Source: Hyaloperonospora brassicae
Lineage: Eukaryota > Oomycota > Peronosporomycetes > Peronosporales > Peronosporaceae
Assembly (NCBI GenBank): GCA_947650285.1
Contig: CANTFL010001450.1
Span: 186,001 to 250,000, forward strand
DNA length: 64,000 nt
Direction: 5' to 3'
Below, in pieces: positions 1 through 12,500 of this stretch (its first letter is position 1; every line of letters starts with the position of its first letter). A program made the translations under genes and the position numbers. The notes beneath the pieces were generated by a model. It had not been told where the DNA came from. It saw nothing but the letters and a program-made list of their open reading frames with translations, and did no database searches.

Positions 1-1282
1 CTGGAGTACTGCGGGACGGGATCCTTGATACTTGAAGTATATATGACACATCGACCTCGGCCGCGGCTACGCCTGCGAATCGTCCACATCGTAGATTCAT
101 GCTCTTTCAACATGTTATACCTCGGCAGAATGTTTCTATCGAGAGCCCGTCGGGATAGCTATTAAAGAATCCCTAAAGTACTATCAGGACTAACGTATCT
201 CGCACCATTTCTTATAAGACCTAACGTCCGTATCAGATGAGGTCTACCGGCATTTATGTAACTGAACCGGTTGGTACTTAAACAAGGCACTGGATGTGAG
301 TTCAAAACCAACGCCCCATATGATATCTGGTCGCTGCTCAACGTGTCACAAGAACCTGATTAAATTGCTAGTATATTTTTCCCGCAGCCCCTGGCTCAAC
401 CTTTACAACGCACATGACACTTAATTCGTCCTTGCACACGAGAAAGTCACACTAGTGTTCGCTTACGATGGAGACAAAAGCCAATAAATACAATGTTTGG
501 TAGGCATTCTACCAAGCGAAAATGCGTGACATGTAAAATAAAAAGCCATCTTTATCGATTTGTATTGCTCTTTCTCACTAAACTATAGAACATACAAGTG
601 AGAGATCATTGGACGAAGTCATTTAAAGCTCAAAATTTAATTCGCACTAACAGCTGTCACATAGTGAGAGACAGTGTGTCGGCATGATGGTTGTGATTGT
701 CTTTTGCTGCACTCCAGTAGCCGAAGTCGTTTGCGCTTGCAAATCTGCGGTATACCAAAGATTTATTGCTAATGTCCGCCACATGAATGCGATCATTCTG
801 TGGGTATCTCGCGATCAGCATAGACCCCCTCATACACTTGCTTGTTGTACTGCGTGACCGCAAATAGTGCACATATCGAAACGCTTACTAGTGCTACTAA
901 ATCTGATGCCATATTTCTTCCTATCCTCTTCCGTTGCGTCTATCTCTCCATTCTCTTTTTACTACGCTTTCATCACTTCGTGAAATGGATCTTATGTCTA
1001 TACACCTTTTTTAAAAAAGAAGGTCTAATATTTGCGGTGCAGCAGAATTGCGCGCTCCGTAGACAAGTACATCGCTCAGTGGTGGAAAGTATGCACCGTT
1101 GTATGAAAGATCGCAAGCGCAAAGAAGGCATACGAGATTGCGCTACATTTGTTGCTCGTCGGACAAAGTGTTTGGGTAATTTATAAAGCAACTGGATTAC
1201 AACGTAATTAAATTTTTTCTATAAAAAAGAGATTATAAATCGGTTAAATCCCCAATAATACTTTGAATATTTGAATTTACAT
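1..1282. other. No gene recognised; AT-rich flank
   Basis: I see no coding region, RNA gene or recognisable repeat here. The open frames are short, lack family motifs and overlap on both strands. The stretch ends at the TA dinucleotide where the pogo-like element begins. Confidence 0.5.
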
Positions 1283-1284
1283 TA

Positions 1285-1305
1285 CAGTCCCCCCTCTCAA
1301 TAAGA
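1285..1305 (+). repeat. Left terminal inverted repeat of pogo-like element
   Basis: It starts CAGTCCCCCCTCTCAATAAG directly after TA and pairs imperfectly with the right terminus at 3503-3523. The shared core is CCCCTCT followed by ATAAGA. Confidence 0.8.
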
Positions 1306-1869
1306 TACTCTCTTTAAAAACACCCTCTATATAAGGGTCACAGTGTCGCCGAACATTTCAAACTCTATAGGAATTTGCATACCGTTCTCTTTGTAAGCGA
1401 GTAAGATATAAGACACGAAAAACACTCGCCCATTTGAGGTGAAAACCCTATTTATATGACCCACTACCCCAACTTCTGATGCTGAAAGAGATACGTGGCA
1501 TACGATGTGACACTTGTTCTAGCGGAAGATTTGCCTTAATCCTGTCCATCAACGTCATAGTTACACAGACGTGACCTAGGGAAAGATGTAGAGCATGCCG
1601 TATTGGGCAAGCTTATGAGGACCATATTACTGATGTAGCCATGACGACAGATACAGAAGACGAAGTTAAATAATTTCGTAAGGCCAAATTAGGAAGAAAT
1701 AAATTTAATTCTCGTATATGCTCGATACACCACTGATACAACACGTCCACCCAAGAACATCAAGCATGTGCAACCAATAAATTTAACAAAGCGAGTATCC
1801 CTCTCTCTAGAGCAGAAGTACGAGGTCTTTTAACACTGCAAAGAGCTCCCAAACATCCACTTATACGAA

Positions 1870-3219
1870 GTGCAGACTTATGTGAGCATTCAGTTCCAGC
1901 ACAGCATTAGTAAATCAACGTCGCATCGGCTCATGACCATTGAAGAAATCTACTTTGAGGGATTTAACCCTAATGTGAAGAAGAAACGACGTGTAAAGCA
2001 TCCTGTTTTTGAGAAGGAGCTGCTGAAATTTGTTCTCGATCAAAAGAGGGACGGGTTATCAGAAATCTGGTACTGGAGAAAGCAGACTGACTGCGAGTGA
2101 GCCATGATGTCGAAGATCACGATCTCAATCTTTTTAAAGGCCGGCTCCAGAGTTTCAAGAAGCGGAACGACATCAAAAGCTGCGCGTTGACAGGCGAAAG
2201 CGGAAGCTTATGTATTGAGGATGTGCAAGCAGAAAAGTCTGCGATCCGATCTCTGATTGAACAGTATTATCCGAGTAATGTGTTTGATTTTGATGAGGAG
2301 CATTATTTTACGACTTTCCCTCGAACACAACCCTTTCTAAGATTCAAAACAACGGAAAGAAGAGCGTAACGTCACGCGTAGCAGTTGCTATGTGCTGCAA
2401 CTAAAGTGGATCTGAAAAGATGGAGCCCATGATCATCGGGAAGTTTAGAAAGACAAGGTGCTTGAAGGGTGTGGAAATCGAGAAGCGTGACATCGTGTAC
2501 GCTGCAATCTCAAACGCCTGGATGACTGTAATTATCTTTGATTAGTGGCTGCATCAATACAATCGTCGAATGCATAGTCGCAAAGTCCTGCTATTTCTCG
2601 ATAATGATTCCAGTCACATGGTCCAGCGAGAACTTAACAACGTTAATGTGGTTATTTTTCCGCCCAGCATGACTTCCATTATCCAGCCGCTTGATGTAGG
2701 TACGCATTAATCTCATCATTTATATATGTGCGTATTAAGACTGCATTTATCTTCTCACCTACATATATGTTATATAGGTATCATCCGATCGTTTAAAGCT
2801 CGCTACACGAAACTTCATATGCGATGGCGCATGTATCTGATCGAAGCAAACATGGAACGCAGACTTAATGTCGTAGAAGCCATTGAGTTTGCAGCTGAGA
2901 GCTGGAACAGCATTGGAGGGGAGATCATTTGAAGTTGCTGGATCGAGAGTGATTTTATCGAAGCGCCACAGGTTGCGGGTTTGCGTGCACAAAACGACTA
3001 TCTACCGTCTAGCCTCGCCTTTTAACAAGACTGCTGCGATCTGACTTAAATGTTTTTTTAAAGCTTGGTGTACCCATTAGCGTGAATGATTATGTCGAAA
3101 TCAAGGACCATGAGCAGATTCAAGAAGAACAAGAAGAACAAGAAGCTCTGATCAAAGCAGAAGCGAATCCCGCGGAAGTCGAAAGCAACGAAGATGGAGC
3201 GCCTTTCAGTGCAAAATAA
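1870..3219 (+). pseudogene. pogo/Tigger transposase, broken, with an intron
   Basis: DDE_1/CENP-B-family transposase relic read in several frames. 1870-2100 carries a CENP-B-type helix-turn-helix stretch (HPVFEKELLKFVLDQ). 2097-2369 continues it in another frame. From 2420 the catalytic core shows a KMEPMIIGK stretch, then WMT, the second-Asp motif FLDNDSSH, and PPSMTSIIQPLD. An in-frame TAG lies at 2543-2545. At 2700-2777 a 78-nt GT...AG intron interrupts the highly conserved QPLD-x-G-IIRSFK motif; removing it joins the Gly codon exactly (G at 2699 + GT at 2778-2779). Exon 2 runs to 2932, and an acidic C-terminal tail (LGVPISVNDYVEI, then EEQEEQE) is read at 3064-3219. Frameshifts near 2100, 2369-2420 and after 2932 mark it as dead. 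Confidence 0.82.
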
Positions 3220-3502
3220 GCACTAAAGTGCTGACTGCTTTTGCGTTTGTACTTCATACGCTCAGATGAGGATACGCGAATCATACAGTCAGATCTGAAT
3301 AAGATGTCGTCGGTTATTCGCAAGTTTTCGGCACGCTAGGGCGAAACAGCTCGACATGAGAGATTTCGTATAGCAGAAAAACGTTGGATTTTGTTATAAG
3401 CGACGGGTTTTGCGTTAAACAATATCACGCAACTTCTTCCTTTCAGATTCTCTATAAGAGACTTTTTATAAGACACGCTGTAAAATTTGGCCAAAAAAAT
3501 TC

Positions 3503-3523
3503 TCTTATAAAGAGGGGTGAGTG
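3503..3523 (-). repeat. Right terminal inverted repeat of pogo-like element
   Basis: Inverted partner of the left terminus. On the - strand it reads CACTCACCCCTCTTTATAAG and is followed on the + strand by TA. Confidence 0.8.
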
Positions 3524-3525
3524 TA

Positions 3526-6500
3526 CAATGTTTCTGCCAAAGGTGTATAAGTTCACCGGAATCAATATGACTTTTGTCAATTTCGATTAGTACTCTAAAT
3601 GATTACATTTTCCAGAGCATTCGTCAAATCATGGACGACAATTGCTGGCCCTGGCGCTTGGCGTGCAACTTTAGAACAGGTCCGATCGCCACCTATTGCA
3701 TCGCAGATAAAATCATGGAATAAAAGAAGGTTACACACACCTTTTGTGATCTCGTCAACGATTCGTCTCACAATTAGCCTATGAATTAAGTTGGCAGACA
3801 TCGCTTATTGCCTGGTAGAGATCAAGTCCAGACAAGTACTAGTAGATTTTTGAAACATGTACTACTGGATATCTTGGCAAGAAAATTTTCCTGCTTCTTG
3901 GTACATATGTCGGACAAGCGTAATGCTCGATCAAGCTATTGTAGACATGCGACAGTAGCTGCATCCTCAGCGCGTACACCGCCGTAGCATTTAACGACTT
4001 CATGCAGCTCACCCGTGTCGAATACACTAGTGCTGAGTGCAGCATTGAGTCAAGCACTAGACTATGTAGCTACGATAAATCTGGATGTTTGCGTGCTGAT
4101 GACGATTGCTGAGATCACGTAGAGCAAAGACTTGCACATTTGAGCCTAATTTTTCTCGCTTTTGTTATGTTGATCAAGGCAAGTACGATAAATACAGCCA
4201 AAGGCTTGCACATAGTCAGTTTATGTGGCTTCCTAAGGCTTGTGAATAGCAGGAGTGTGTGTCTGGTTGCCAACCTGCCGGCAACTATATCTCAATGGGT
4301 TTCGCCTGGGTGCATTTCGCGGTGAAAAGTCGTAACAGCAATATCTTTCTGGCTCATTCGAAGCCTCGCCTCGATGCATTGCTCACTTGACTGTCATCAA
4401 GAATTTTTTTCACGTTTAGCTTCGTGTCAATAAATGACATGTGTTCCCATTTGCGGAGCTAGGTCACTATTGGAGTGCGTGCGTGCATACATCGAAGAGC
4501 TGTAGCACGAAAAGTAACATCATTGCTTGTACGAGTGGGCGTGTTCCGCCATTGACAAACGCATGCTTGACTTCGTAGTGGGGGTGCTACACACTGTATG
4601 ATGGATCCGATACGTTTGACCAGCAAAAATTCTCAGCAGATTTCACTATGACAAATACCACTAGTGTTGCAGTGAAGAGGTAGACGCAAAGCAAAGCGTT
4701 TGTTCCGATACACGATTCTCTCGAGCCAAAGACAACGTGTCTACATGCGGCTTTATGTTACTACGACTCAAGGCGTGTACGTAATATTAGGTCCATCTCT
4801 GATCCGAAAGGATAAGCAGATGTCGCCCTATGATGACTCAAGCCGTAGTCCGGATCTGCAGAACAGAGACTGACTTTTCCGACGTAGCAGCTCATCTAGA
4901 ATGTTTGAAAAAGTCCAAGTAAGAACATCTCAATACCCGAGTCAATAACGCTTGTACTTTACAATTAGCGAGCATGATGTCCGATTCCGTTTTGGATAGC
5001 GTGACGCATGCGCATTTTTATGAACGAGCGCCTCGTCTATCAGCTACTAATGAAGTAATTGGGCCGACTGCACATGTGAGACAAATTCAGCGCAGCTAAA
5101 GAAATTCTGCTCTTCGCAGTCCTGCGCAGGAATAATTGTAACATCCATCTCAGCAATGGATTGGCGCCGCAAGGAGACCTTCCAATCAAACAATTTATAG
5201 TATGAGATCGTTCGTAGCAAATGCGTACCATGCAGCAGCGGACCCGCCGAAGCTGATGCAAAGCATTGGCTTCTTGGTCACTAGATTTGCGATCGTTTGA
5301 ATCATAAACTTGGTTTTATTCTCTATCAAGCTATTTGGAGCGCAGAAATTGAAGTACAAGTGCACCTCCATTAGACTGACATTTGTGGACGAAGTTGATA
5401 CCACTGTTCTCGTTGTGCTATGCGCTACTGGGACGGGATCAATGATCCAATGTGCAGAGTTCATTGACTCGTAGGCCTTGGTCGCGGACGGTTTGTTGGG
5501 AGGCGTTGTTGTTGACGGCATTTGTGGATTGTCTGTATTGGTGCTGCATTCGTGCATATTCTTGACGGGACCACACATGGAACCGTAGAGTACTTTGGTC
5601 ATTTTGGACTCAAATTTCATGGCGATGCATGTAGACAGGATGTCCGACGCGACTGCCAGGAGCATTTGAATGAATGACTTTAGTGATGGCTATCGGTTTC
5701 ATACTTTGTCTACCCATGACCGACTTTGCCGTCAGTGTGGGTGCGATAGACCGTGCTAGACTCTTTGCTTGCCGTCGCATGTTAACGTGTTATTTTTAAT
5801 TCCAGACGATCATGAAGATGCACCTCCAAAACTTGACTTTGCTTGTCTTGTATCACAAATATGACGCTGTCACTAGCAGCATTGACTTATTACAGAGATG
5901 AAAGCTACAACCTAGTAGATCGAACAAGCTGCTCGGTTGCTTAGTATGCGCTAGTGACTGCCTTCATCAATTCGACAAAGCCAAGAAGAACTAGGAGAAG
6001 ACCAGTGCTACGATGGCTGCATTATTTGCTGAGCAAATGGGACGAACACCGGCTGGCACAATCAGTACGACGTAACATGCACGCACTACTATAACATTAA
6101 GCGCAACGAAACACAAAAAATTATGGTAAGCAATGACTATTTCTTTGCGCGTAGACTATGGTATCGTCATCGTTACAGCTATCAATCGGGTAGCAGATTC
6201 GCACAGGGATAAAAGCTGGACGAGAGACTCATGCCGGCGTTACGCGAAAGAGGCGTCTACGTCAATGGGCTTGTCGCCGCTGCAGGACGGGCGGCAGCAT
6301 TCAGTACCTGGCAATTTGAGACCGCGATGTCTAGGTAGCTTGTTGCGGCATTGATAAAAGCCCTTGTAATCAAAGCGTGCAGCATTCTTACATCTTGGCT
6401 TATTCGTGCAAAAAAGACGGGATATTATCGTCGACAGAGGTGGAAACGACGGCAGCGACAAGAATGAACGTAGCTGCTGACTATGGTGTTTATGTTTCCA

Positions 6501-6854
6501 AGGAGATGGATTTGAAAGATGTTCTGTAATTGGTTCGGCGAAAGGCAGAGTGAATGACTTGTAGGCAATGCATCAGAGCCAAGAAAGCCACATACGCGAG
6601 CGAGATCTGGAGACAGGATGAGGATGAGGATGTCGATGTCAAGTCACAGCCATAAACTGTGGGAGGAATGTACTATGGCTTGCGTGCGAGGGATAAGCCA
6701 CCTTTCGTCAATGAGCTCCGCAGTCGTTCTGCTTACCACGACGATCAGACGAGCGCTCGTCTGTCGATGACACACATCTGCTACTAACGTTTGTATCTTT
6801 GTTAAGTAATCGCTTACTTGAGTACTACTGCTGGGCATGTGTTTAAGCTGGTGT
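3526..6854. other. No supported gene; degenerate intergenic DNA
   Basis: No recognisable domain on either strand. The longest frame is 5195-5665 on the - strand (156 codons, Thr/Asn/Pro-rich N-terminal half, then a mixed hydrophobic half). It resembles no family I know and could be a decayed coding fragment. Everything else looks like mutated non-coding sequence. Confidence 0.4.
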
Positions 6855-7318
6855 TGTAACGGGACATACCCTGGCCAGATGACTGGCAACACCCTGTGTT
6901 GACTGAACACAAGGTTGCGTGCACCCGACGTCAAGTACACGTGGCGAGGAAGTGCAGCGAAGTAAATCGAACTAGAAAGCTCTGTCTTGAGTGAAAAGTA
7001 GAACTGTATTCAATATAGATATATTTCTATTATATACCATCCTTGTGTTCATCTAACCATATTAAACTACAATCTCCTATGTGGGTTTCTTGCCCACCAC
7101 CAAATGCACGCGTCCAGCAGCAATTGATGGTTCATTTGGTAGATGTACCGTGTACATCAACCAAGAAGTGGAGAACCCAAAGAATGTTATTCTCGATGTA
7201 ACATTCCGTCAACATGACCTTGTCTTGAGTGAAGTTGTTTGTATATTATCTATATAGATACTATTCAAAAATTGATACCTTTGTGCTAGTTTTTATGTAA
7301 CGGGCTCACCCCGTTACA
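6855..7318. mobile_element. Solo LTR related to gypsy-1 family
   Basis: 464-bp solo LTR with the same termini as gypsy-1: TGTAACGGG at the left and CCCGTTACA at the right. It also shares the internal block GTACACGTGGCGAG. Flanking pentamers are ggtgt (6850-6854) and ggtga (7319-7323), a 5-bp target duplication with one mismatch. There is no internal retroelement coding region, so this is probably the product of LTR-LTR recombination. Like the gypsy-1 LTR it contains small inverted repeats, for example GATGTAC-cgt-GTACATC. Confidence 0.8.
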
Positions 7319-8460
7319 GGTGAGGCTTTCTCCTTTATGGTTTGATTGGAATACGGTATCGACGCCCCACGTCATGTCGCTGATTCTCGACCAATCTCGT
7401 GACGCTTTTTAGCTTTCAGCACATGTTAATTCGCATTGATTCCCAAATTTTCACGGTTCAGCTCAAGCCAGTCTTTTTCCCTTCGGGGCAGTCACGTCGG
7501 AGGGAATCCTCCCCAATGGGAGCCGACGGGGTCGAAGATCTGACGCGGGCGCGCTGCACTCGCAGTCGCGGGTGTGGGCGTAGGGGACCGACGGGTCGCG
7601 CAAGCGGCCCTAGCAGGGGTGTTTTACGGACTGGAGGCGTACCCCGCGCCACGTGTCGCCGCTGCGGCGAGCGCACACTCCACGTCAAGGGGCCTCGCAA
7701 GCGGCTGAAGGGGGCCACCATCGCTGATGGTTGAGCTCCTCGGAGAGATAGACGGCGGGTTGGCGTTCTCCACGCCACGCAGTCACTTCGGTGATCGCAC
7801 TCCACGTCGGGGGCCGCGCAAGCGGTCCTAAAGGGGTTTGTTGCCTTATATGGCAGCATACCCGCGTTGTCCGTGCTGCCGCTCCGGCGGTACGCATGTC
7901 CCCAGTCTACTTGGTCGCGCCAGCGGTCATGATTGACTCGTAGTTGGCTTCGGTAGGAGGGTCTCTGACCTCGTTGCCGTCGCCCCTGGCTCTACGGAGC
8001 CCTTTAGTTGTCGACCCGATACCCGGGCCGTATTTCTTGTCACACTTATCAGTCGTTAGTTATCATAATAATGGACGTACTTGACACCACCACCATGTTA
8101 ATTCGCATTGAACAAGCCAACCACACTACAAGCTCTCGCGTTACACACACAATCGGGATCTGGCGACAGGATGGGGAACGTCGATACCACGATACATCGA
8201 TGCACTGTAGGATAAATCCACCATCACGAATAGCACTTTTGGTTGCATAAAATGTACTTTGGTCCTTCCAGTTGCTGACTTTGCTTTGCGTGGATGAAGC
8301 CAGCTCTTGTCAACAGTCCCCACGACTTTTCTTTTGTTGGCGTCTTGATGTCACGATCGAGCGTTGTCGTGTCCGCGCAAGCGCTCATGTATGGCGTCTC
8401 CGGTCTATTCATCGAATGTGTTAACGTTACCATTTGATGTCGTTAATTCCGAGCGAGCCT
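7319..8460. other. GC-rich region with diverged repeats, no gene
   Basis: Abruptly GC-rich compared with its left flank. A motif close to CGCGCAAGCGG recurs four times in variant form near 7595, 7695, 7815 and 7910, roughly every 100-120 bp, inside longer diverged repeats that include CCACGTC and AAGGGG. A 19-bp exact direct repeat (CATGTTAATTCGCATTGA plus neighbours) occurs at about 7423 and 8095. The overlapping open frames on both strands come from the GC-rich composition and carry no domain. It may be a remnant of another LTR or retroelement. Confidence 0.4.
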
Positions 8461-9507
8461 TCACCGACAGTATCTAGTACTAGTATAACCTGAACGCTGA
8501 TTGAGTGCTTTAGCCCTGTACGATATCGGTGCGCGTCTACCTTAACTACCAACTAAAGCTCCTCGCATATTCAGTCTGCTCGCTTAATCCTTTAGGCATC
8601 ACGGGGTACGCTCCGCAGAGGGCACGTGGAATCGAATATCCAGTCCGAAGTGCCGAAAGGGCTCTGAAGTCGCGGAATACGCCGGGTATCATTCCGATCA
8701 CCCCCGATGGCCGCCGACGCATCTATACGGGGCCGATTAAATTACGTTCCAGGCGAGTTCGATCTATGGGGCACAGGAATCATGCGCGGCAATTGGGCCG
8801 GCGACTTGGAGGCTGACGCAGCATAGCAGGAGATAGGTGGAAGGACGACCGCCGACGGCTTCTCCTCACCCCGGGATGTCTTGGTTGTTGCAACCTTTGC
8901 GGTTCGCACGCCGATCTGCCTCCCATAGCGCACGCAGCGGCGGGAAGGTCTCCCCCTTTTTACCTGGGCCCCACTACACACGTATAGGGGAATTTACGCA
9001 CCGGGAAATGAAATCCTTGCACGAAAATTGATAGACGGATGTTCGTGGAACGAAGTAGGGAGGTGAAACCTTAAGAACATTGTTCTCGAGGTTTTGGAGC
9101 TTCTTCCGTTCTATCAGTTTACGCTGGATAATATGCTGGCGTGTGCACTGCACAGTAGGATGTGTTCTTATCTCGTCGGTCTTTCACTTTTTAATTTTCC
9201 TACCAGTCCGTTGCGATTTAAAGGAGAACCGGGCTAGTCGTTACTAGGCCGTCTACGCACACCGTATCACCAGCTCACGGGGCAACCCGGTCAGATTGGA
9301 ATTTGCCTCAGCCAATGCTGAGGTCAGAGGAGCGCTGAAGGAACCACACCCTCCGGATCTCGGAGGGATGGGTCAGTCTGCAGCTCTCCAGGGCTAGCGG
9401 GTAGAAAAAGAGGGGTCCCAAACCTCCCTTGATCAACATCAGTGTGGGCCACACACTAATTTTCGGGCCACTTTATTTGAAACTGGAGGGGCAGGACCCA
9501 GCCGGAC
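8461..9507. other. Probable LINE 5' flank/5' UTR, no gene
   Basis: No supported coding region. Composition is similar to the LINE ORF1 that follows at 9508, so part of this stretch may be its 5' untranslated region. The 5' end of the LINE cannot be placed. Confidence 0.3.
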
Positions 9508-12500
9508 ATGTCGAACACCGCGACAGGCGAGGACAGCAGGGCTCAGGGTATCCGCTCGGAGCGTGCCGGACGTCTAGGCGGGAATGATTGTATTGACGGA
9601 GCTAGTCCTGACCAAAATGGGCCATCACAGACTACCTCATCGAGAGATACGTGTGCGCATATGCCATCGGGGATTTTGCTGCTTTCATCCAGAGCGTCTT
9701 TATCTACTAGCGATTTAGAATTTGCACGAAACCGGGCGGACACTAAGGTTCCGGCGAAAAATTTAGATTCCTCTTTGCTCTCCCCGCTTCGACCGATACG
9801 TACCAAGTTCTCGGTGAAACTCATCGGGGGCGACGAGTACCTAAAGAGAATTCTGAGAACGTACAGGTTCAGCCTCCCCCCATGAGCGCTGAAAAGATGT
9901 TTCAGGCAGTCATGACAGAATTAAGAGCATCGCCAGAGGCGGAGCAACTGGGCTCCTGGAAGTCCACCGTAGCGGCGTTATTTGCTGGCGTGTTCGAGTC
10001 AGTGAAGGTCAATCTGGATGGTGTGCCGCCGGTTAAGAAACTCTATCCGATCCTGAAAAGAGTGGAGCCTGCGCTTTTCCTCATTTTTATTAAGCAAGTG
10101 AGTGTCGTGGATAGATGTACCTTCGAGCAATGGTGCAGGTACGCGCGGACAATTAGTCTCGATTTGTATAATACGACGTGGTCGCTGTCGACCATTTTGA
10201 AGAGTATGACAAGTAGGGTCAAATGGGCACGTAAACCTGAAATGAAACAATGGGTTGCTGCAGTAACCGGGCAGGCTGCATTAGCCATCTTACACATGAC
10301 ATTTTGGGCTCGAGAACATTACCAGCACTATATGTTTAACCCGAAAAAGTACGGGGCGGTTGATCTAGCTCGGCTCCGCTCACTGTCTGAAGCGCAGGAA
10401 CTGCGCTACAAGGGAACTAGGCTTCGGGATGGTACGGAAAATGAATGAGAAATTATTCAGGACTGGTGGAAGGTCACATCGTGAGCCGATCATGCCCGCA
10501 CTTTATAAAGATGGTTTTAAACGCGAAAGATCGACTGCGACTCCAGAAAACCATGCAGCTGAAATTTGAAGGAGAGCTATCCTTTTCATTGGTTGGGCAA
10601 TGAGCAATTTCATCTAGTCGACAGCATACTATGGCACTGAAAGAAGACATACTGCTGGCGGCCGAAGGCTTGAAGGTGGACCTCCAGGCAATGCGTACCA
10701 TGCTCAGTCAGACAAAGGCAATCAAGTACAACACAATTCAGAAGTCCATTAACATTCACTTTTTTCAGCGATTTACGGCGACAAAGTTTCAGAACAATCG
10801 TGCCATTACGGCGGAGGATCTACCGCCTCCACAATCGACATGCACCGTCTTCTGGTATAGTGTGAGATCGCCGAGTCGGAGCATATGGCACACGCCTCAC
10901 GATGCAGACGGAATATGTTATTCGACTTTACAATGTAAGCCCTACCCGGACATTGGCCGCTTTACAGCATTCTTGACGGCTCACATTAGCCCTGAATTTG
11001 ATCTGAAACCTTTGGATACATGTACACCAGACTCAAGGAAATCGACGGTGTGGCGATTGACGATCCAATGACCAGAATGCCCCATTTTTTACGGGATGTA
11101 TAGCGCCTCCTTTGGTTCGATACTGTTATTTTTTTATAACATCCTGAAGTAGGGAAGCGGCTGCAAAGTTTGCGGTGCGGGGACATTGGCCATACTATGG
11201 CAAGGTGTGGGTATTCGACGGAGTAGCTGCGTGGGCCAGGAAGTATAGTGGCTTCCGAGGAGTAAATGGCGCAGCTGGAAAACCTAGCTGTTCCTTTTCG
11301 TAACTTTGCCAAGATGCTCGAAATAGCACCCCAGCGTATACTCCTTCAAGACCAAGCAGATACGGTCCCTGCACAGGCGGTTAACCTCCTGCTAATGAGG
11401 ATCCCACGCTAGTCGTGGACTGGGTCAGTGCCGACGGTCGAGCTGGTCGCAACGTGGCCGCGTCGGGCAATGGTGGACTTCCAACCGCTCAACCTGTACA
11501 GAATGGACAAGCACCACTTGTGCAGCCTAAAGCTAAGCCTAAAACACAATGGGTGACAGTCTCTGTTTCTCGGGAGAAAAAGAAACCAAGTGAAAAGGAT
11601 GCATTATCTAGTTGGCGTGCGGTTTTGTCATCGCGGTGCGCCATGCTGATCGAGCATAATGAAGTCGCCGACGACGAGGACGAGCCGAGTCTTTTTATAA
11701 CTTTATCGGCTCCTGATAAACCCGTTACGAGAGTTGCAGGAGCTTTCGAGGCTGCACGACACTCTAACAAGGCTACTGACTCTACGGTCCAGCTTCGGTT
11801 AGTACATAAAATGCCACTGAAGCTCCCTCTGACGCCTCAATTGGTGGCGCATAATCAGCAGGAACGGACCGAGCTTCTGAAGAATATTACACAAGTGGAA
11901 GGCTACAGTGGATCACGTGTATTGCCGCGGCTGCCAGCTAGAGTTAATATGGGGTCCGGGCCCTACGATATTACACAACAGCAGCTATATATTCAGCATG
12001 TTCGGACGCTGGCGAACAGGAATTGTATGGACGTAATATCGGTCCAGGCGCTCGCCAATAACGAGCTGCAACGCACGGATGTACGGTTCTACTTTCCGCT
12101 ACATCTAGCTTAAAACGGTTCATAAAATACACGGGACAGATGAAAATGATGGATCAATCCAGCCACGAGACCCGGGTGACCACTATAGTGAATGTTAACA
12201 GAGGATGGGTGGATATGCCGAGCAGCGGGTCAACAAAACAATTTGAAAACTACCTCGAAGAATATGCGTCCAGTCTCACGGACCTAACTACAAGGGTAGA
12301 CCGATACTATTGGGGCAGCAGTGAGACGCTGACAATGGAAGCGAACTTCCTTCAACAAATAACCTATGTTTTTGTCTCACGACTGATGGGGCGCACAGTT
12401 GGTATTACGGGTTGTATCGACCAAGTGTAATGACCAAGGCAAGCCGGGTAATTGGAACGAAGAGCAACTGATTCTTACCGTTCAAGACTGTGTTGAGAAA

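Larger units (their letters stand above)
1285..3523 (+). mobile_element. pogo/Tigger-like DNA transposon, decayed
   Basis: A 2.24-kb Tc1/mariner-superfamily element. The left end reads CAGTCCCCCCTCTCAATAAG. The right end, read inward from 3523 on the - strand, is CACTCACCCCTCTTTATAAG. These form imperfect terminal inverted repeats of about 20 bp, and each is flanked by TA (1283-1284 and 3524-3525), the expected target duplication. The body holds a broken DDE_1-type transposase. CAGT-type termini, TA duplication and a CENP-B-like transposase together fit pogo/Tigger. The element cannot move by itself because its transposase is interrupted. Confidence 0.85.

Noticed and set aside
7458..7859. 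- strand frame of 133 codons in the GC-rich region
   Set aside because: Overlaps a + strand frame of similar length. Both are Arg/Pro/Gly-rich, as expected from GC-rich repeats, and neither has a domain.
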